Part shown: positions 60,671 to 64,000 of the stretch, in pieces
How positions within the stretch are numbered: position 1 is the first letter of the stretch
Layout: each line of letters starts with the position of its first letter
Assembly: GCF_003818115.1 (NCBI RefSeq)
Contig: NZ_RPOI01000025.1
Location: forward strand, 1-64,000
Direction of reading: 5' to 3'
Origin: Citrobacter youngae
Lineage (GTDB): Bacteria; Pseudomonadota; Gammaproteobacteria; Enterobacterales; Enterobacteriaceae
DNA: 64,000 bases
Made by a program: the position numbers and the translations under genes
The notes under the pieces: generated by a model
Database searches by the model: none
Seen by the model: the letters and a program-made list of their open reading frames with translations, nothing else
Told to the model about the DNA's origin: nothing

Positions 60671-63103
60671 ATGAGTGTGATTGCGCAGGCAGGGGCGAAG
60701 GGTCGTCAACTGCACAAATTTGGTGGTAGTAGTCTGGCAGACGTGAAATGTTATTTGCGTGTCGCAGGTATTATGGCGGAGTACTCGCAGCCTGACGATA
60801 TGATGGTTGTTTCCGCCGCGGGCAGTACCACTAACCAGTTGATTAGCTGGCTGAAGTTAAGCCAGACCGATCGTCTTTCTGCGCATCAGGTTCAACAGGC
60901 GTTACGTCGCTATCAAAGCGAGCTTATCAGCGGTTTGTTACCTCCTGAGGTGGCGGATGGGTTGATCGGCGCGTTTATTCACGATCTGGAACGCCTGGCC
61001 GGGTTACTCGACAGCGGTGTAAACGATGCCGTTTATGCTGAAGTCGTCGGGCATGGCGAGGTGTGGTCCGCGCGTTTGATGTCCGCTGTCCTTAATCAAC
61101 AGGGGCTGGAATCGGCCTGGCTGGATGCGCGTGAGTTTTTACGTGCTGAACGCGGCGCTCAGCCGCAGGTGGATGAAGGTCTTTCTTACCCATTACTGCA
61201 GCAACTGTTGGCGCAGCATCCGGGTAAGCGCCTGGTGGTGACTGGTTTTATCAGCCGTAGCAATGCGGGTGAAACGGTCCTGCTGGGGCGTAACGGCTCT
61301 GACTACTCGGCGACGCAGGTTGGCGCGCTGGCAGGGGTTTCTCGTGTCACCATCTGGAGCGATGTCGCCGGGGTTTATAGTGCGGACCCACGTAAAGTCA
61401 AAGATGCCTGTTTGCTACCGCTGCTGCGTCTTGATGAGGCCAGCGAGCTGGCGCGTCTGGCGGCTCCGGTTCTGCATGCCCGCACCTTACAGCCGGTTTC
61501 GGGTAGTGATATCGACCTCCAGCTGCGCTGTAGCTACACGCCGGATCAGGGATCAACGCGGATTGAGCGAGTCCTGGCTTCTGGTACCGGGGCGCGCATC
61601 GTGACCAGCCATGACGACGTCTGTCTGATTGAGTTTCAGGTTCCCACCGGCCAGGACTTTAAGCTGGCCTACAAAGAAGTCGACCAGATTTTAAAACGCA
61701 CCCAGGTGCGTCCACTGGCGGTGGGCGTGCATCCTGACCGTCAGCTACTGCAATTTTGCTATACCTCCGAAGTCGCTGACGGCGCGCTGAAAATTCTGGA
61801 TGAAGCTGGCCTGCCGGGCGAGCTGCGTCTGCGCCAGGGGCTGGCGCTGGTGGCGATGGTTGGGGCAGGCGTAACGCGTAATCCGCTGCATTGCCACCGT
61901 TTCTGGCAACAGTTAAAAGGCCAGCCAGTCGAGTTTACCTGGCAGTCGGAAGAGGGGATCAGTCTGGTTGCGGTACTGCGTACCGGCCCGACCGAAAGCC
62001 TGATTCAGGGTTTGCATCAGTCTATTTTCCGCGCAGAAAAACGTATTGGTCTGGTGCTGTTCGGCAAGGGGAATATTGGTTCACGCTGGCTGGAACTGTT
62101 TGCCCGCGAACAAACAACGCTTTCCGCGCGTACCGGGTTTGAATTCGTGCTGGCAGGCGTGGTGGATAGCCGCCGCAGCCTGCTGAACTATGAAGGGCTG
62201 GATGCCAGCCGTGCCCTGGCCTTCTTCGACGACGAAGCGGTAGAGCAGGATGAAGAGGCGCTATTCCTGTGGATGCGCGCCCACCCGTATGATGATTTAG
62301 TGGTGCTGGATGTGACGGCCAGTGAACAATTGGCCGATCAGTATCTGGACTTCGCCAGCCATGGTTTCCATGTCATTAGCGCCAATAAACTGGCGGGGGC
62401 GAGTACCAGTGATAAGTATCGCCAAATTCATGATGCTTTCGAAAAAACCGGTCGCCACTGGCTGTATAACGCCACCGTGGGCGCAGGTTTGCCGATCAAC
62501 CATACTGTGCGCGATCTGATTGATAGTGGCGATACGATTCTGTCGATCAGCGGGATCTTCTCCGGCACGTTATCCTGGCTGTTTCTGCAATTTGATGGCA
62601 CGGTCCCGTTCACCGATCTGGTGGATCAGGCCTGGCAGCAAGGGCTAACTGAACCGGACCCGCGCGTCGATCTTTCTGGCAAAGATGTGATGCGTAAGCT
62701 GGTGATCCTGGCGCGTGAAGCAGGTTACGATATTGAGCCGGACCAGGTTCGCGTTGAGTCACTGGTGCCTGCGCACTGCGAAGAAGGCTCCATTGACCAT
62801 TTCTTTGAAAATGGCGATGAGTTGAATGAACAGATGGTGCAACGTCTGGAAGCTGCACGTGAAATGGGGCTGGTGTTGCGCTACGTGGCGCGTTTTGACG
62901 CCAATGGTAAAGCGCGTGTGGGTGTTGAAGCAGTCCGCGCTGAACACCCGCTGGCTGCGCTGTTGCCGTGCGATAACGTGTTCGCCATTGAAAGCCGCTG
63001 GTATCGTGATAACCCGCTGGTGATCCGCGGGCCGGGCGCAGGTCGTGATGTGACCGCCGGTGCTATCCAGTCCGACATCAACCGTTTGGCGCAACTGCTG
63101 TAG
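60671..63103 (+). CDS. metL: Bifunctional aspartokinase II/homoserine dehydrogenase II
   Basis: An 810-residue fusion that catalyses the first and third steps from aspartate to homoserine. The N-terminal kinase has KFGGSSLADV near residue 17 and LLGRNGSDYSAT near 205. The C-terminal dehydrogenase (from about 465, GLVLFGKGNIGSRW) has the NAD(P) motif and the GIFSGTLSW active region. It is repressed by methionine through MetJ with metB. The length equals E. coli MetL. Confidence 0.98.
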   Translation: MSVIAQAGAKGRQLHKFGGSSLADVKCYLRVAGIMAEYSQPDDMMVVSAAGSTTNQLISWLKLSQTDRLSAHQVQQALRRYQSELISGLLPPEVADGLIGAFIHDLERLAGLLDSGVNDAVYAEVVGHGEVWSARLMSAVLNQQGLESAWLDAREFLRAERGAQPQVDEGLSYPLLQQLLAQHPGKRLVVTGFISRSNAGETVLLGRNGSDYSATQVGALAGVSRVTIWSDVAGVYSADPRKVKDACLLPLLRLDEASELARLAAPVLHARTLQPVSGSDIDLQLRCSYTPDQGSTRIERVLASGTGARIVTSHDDVCLIEFQVPTGQDFKLAYKEVDQILKRTQVRPLAVGVHPDRQLLQFCYTSEVADGALKILDEAGLPGELRLRQGLALVAMVGAGVTRNPLHCHRFWQQLKGQPVEFTWQSEEGISLVAVLRTGPTESLIQGLHQSIFRAEKRIGLVLFGKGNIGSRWLELFAREQTTLSARTGFEFVLAGVVDSRRSLLNYEGLDASRALAFFDDEAVEQDEEALFLWMRAHPYDDLVVLDVTASEQLADQYLDFASHGFHVISANKLAGASTSDKYRQIHDAFEKTGRHWLYNATVGAGLPINHTVRDLIDSGDTILSISGIFSGTLSWLFLQFDGTVPFTDLVDQAWQQGLTEPDPRVDLSGKDVMRKLVILAREAGYDIEPDQVRVESLVPAHCEEGSIDHFFENGDELNEQMVQRLEAAREMGLVLRYVARFDANGKARVGVEAVRAEHPLAALLPCDNVFAIESRWYRDNPLVIRGPGAGRDVTAGAIQSDINRLAQLL

Positions 63104-63110
63104 TTTGCGT

Positions 63111-63188
63111 TGCCGGATGGCGCTTACGCTTATCCGGCCTGGCGATGACACAAACCGTAGGCCCGGTAAGCGGCAGCGCCACCGGGCA
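63111..63188. repeat. REP pair after metL
   Basis: Two REP units (63111-63138 and 63157-63188) lie downstream of metL. They overlap the last part of the minus-strand gene that follows. Confidence 0.85.
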
Positions 63189-64000
63189 AATCCAGGATGT
63201 TGTATTTCTCCGTCAGCGTCCTTATCGTCTGAAACACAGAATGGGCAGAGTAACGTGGGCTTTGCTGAAATTCCGTCTGTTGCTGCAACCAGTTGAGAAA
63301 ATGATGACTTGCCGCCAGGGTTATTGACGCTCCTTTTTCAACCTGACCCTCTGTTAACAAACACACCATTTTACGCGTGTCGCCTTGTTGCCAAATTTGC
63401 CACTGGTTCTGCCACCATCCCTGATAACTTTTGCCCAGTAACTGCCAGGGCCTGGTGTGTTGATCGTCGCTGATTTCTTCATCCACAAACCAAAGCGAGG
63501 CGTGATGTTCGCGAAATTGTTCCGCCCATGCGGTAATCGCCGCGCCGCGCAGAAAACATTCGTGGGCAATAATGTGCGTTTTTACCGCAGGCCAGAGGTG
63601 GCTCAGTATGCGGAAATGCCCATGCGCGGTAATGACCGGGCGTAAAATTGCGCCGCTGGCGTTACGCTTGAGCATCGCGCTGCCGTACTGAATTTCGTCA
63701 AATTGGCTGCGGCGTAAAAACTGCGTTTCTCGCTGACTGACTCGTTCCACAATATCATCATGACTCACCACTGGCTCAGTGCTGCCGCGCCAGCGGTAAC
63801 GCAATGAAGCCCCGGCAGGATGAGGTGTGAAATTGCTGGAAATATGCAGAATATTACCGCGAATAGCGTCAAAACTGAGCAACACATAGAGTTGCTGATC
63901 TGCACTGGCGCCCTGAAAAGGTACGATCAGAGAGACTGTTGCGATTTGTTCGGGCGGTTGGATGGCGACAAGCGGTTGCTGCTTTGGTGTCCAGACCTTT
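63130..64000 (-). CDS. Unrecognised protein, N-terminus beyond the window
   Basis: The frame stays open from the right edge to a TAA at 63130, giving at least 289 residues; the true start is outside. A GTG at 63885 is an internal codon rather than the likely start. The protein is rich in tryptophan, histidine and glutamine, with no signal or membrane segment in view. Segments such as ILSHLWPAVKTHIIAHECFL and PWQLLGKSYQGWWQNQW are not assigned to a family. The last 18 or so residues are encoded by a REP element. In E. coli metF follows metL at this position, so this gene is accessory. Confidence 0.6.
   Translation of the reverse strand, partial: KVWTPKQQPLVAIQPPEQIATVSLIVPFQGASADQQLYVLLSFDAIRGNILHISSNFTPHPAGASLRYRWRGSTEPVVSHDDIVERVSQRETQFLRRSQFDEIQYGSAMLKRNASGAILRPVITAHGHFRILSHLWPAVKTHIIAHECFLRGAAITAWAEQFREHHASLWFVDEEISDDQHTRPWQLLGKSYQGWWQNQWQIWQQGDTRKMVCLLTEGQVEKGASITLAASHHFLNWLQQQTEFQQSPRYSAHSVFQTIRTLTEKYNILDLPGGAAAYRAYGLCHRQAG

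Overview
This is a stretch of enterobacterial chromosome whose gene order follows the yihV-to-metL arc of Escherichia coli. The backbone proteins are close to their E. coli counterparts (lengths usually identical, from memory of the families). The differences point to a non-Escherichia relative, most likely Citrobacter or something close to Salmonella: a lactaldehyde reductase gene inside the rhamnose operon, no frv or yiiG genes, no yiiS-uspD, no yiiX, two anion permeases between cdh and tpiA, and a KdgM porin plus sugar symporter between rpmE and metJ. REP/BIME palindromes at eight places and one exactly 127-bp ERIC element fit this family. No rRNA, tRNA, CRISPR array or intact insertion sequence was seen.

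Layout. 1-4.8 kb: end of the sulfoquinovose region (yihV, csqR), then yihX-rbn-dtd-fabY. 4.85-7.45 kb: accessory block with a HigBA toxin-antitoxin pair, a hormone-sensitive-lipase-type esterase and a VapBC pair. 7.5-14.0 kb: aerobic formate dehydrogenase-O (fdoGHI) with fdhE and fdhD; fdoG has an in-frame UGA at codon 196 followed by a SECIS hairpin. 14.1-16.1 kb: a small secreted DUF1471 protein and an azlCD exporter with a divergent XRE-cupin regulator. 16.1-24.5 kb: L-rhamnose regulon (rhaM, fucO-like, rhaD, rhaA, rhaB; divergent rhaS, rhaR; rhaT). 24.8-28.4 kb: sodA, kdgT, a KDG-aldolase-like gene, yiiM. 28.4-31.2 kb: cpxAR and cpxP with the CpxQ small RNA at its 3' end. 31.2-32.5 kb: an A+T-rich islet with a broken zincin-like type VI secretion related gene and an intact lipoprotein gene, bounded by imperfect 28-bp repeats of the CpxQ 3' end. 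32.6-43.6 kb: fieF, pfkA, sbp, cdh, two permeases, tpiA, yiiQ, yiiR, fpr, glpX. 43.7-46.1 kb: glpK-glpF. 46.5-56.3 kb: zapB, an SDR gene, rraA, menA, hslUV, ftsN, cytR, priA, rpmE. 56.7-58.9 kb: KdgM-type porin and GPH symporter. 58.9-63.1 kb: metJ and divergent metBL. An unrecognised gene runs off the right end.

How the parts work together. The rhamnose block is a complete uptake, isomerisation, phosphorylation and cleavage pathway, and it adds its own enzyme for reducing the lactaldehyde product. Three separate loci (kdgT, the adjacent aldolase-like gene and the kdgM-type porin/symporter pair) each carry a KdgR-like operator, which suggests one regulon for oligogalacturonide and ketodeoxygluconate use. 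Envelope stress is served by CpxAR, CpxP and CpxQ. Central carbon genes (pfkA, tpiA, glpX, glpK, glpF) lie close together, as in relatives.

All calls rest on reading the sequence and recalled family knowledge; no database search was run.
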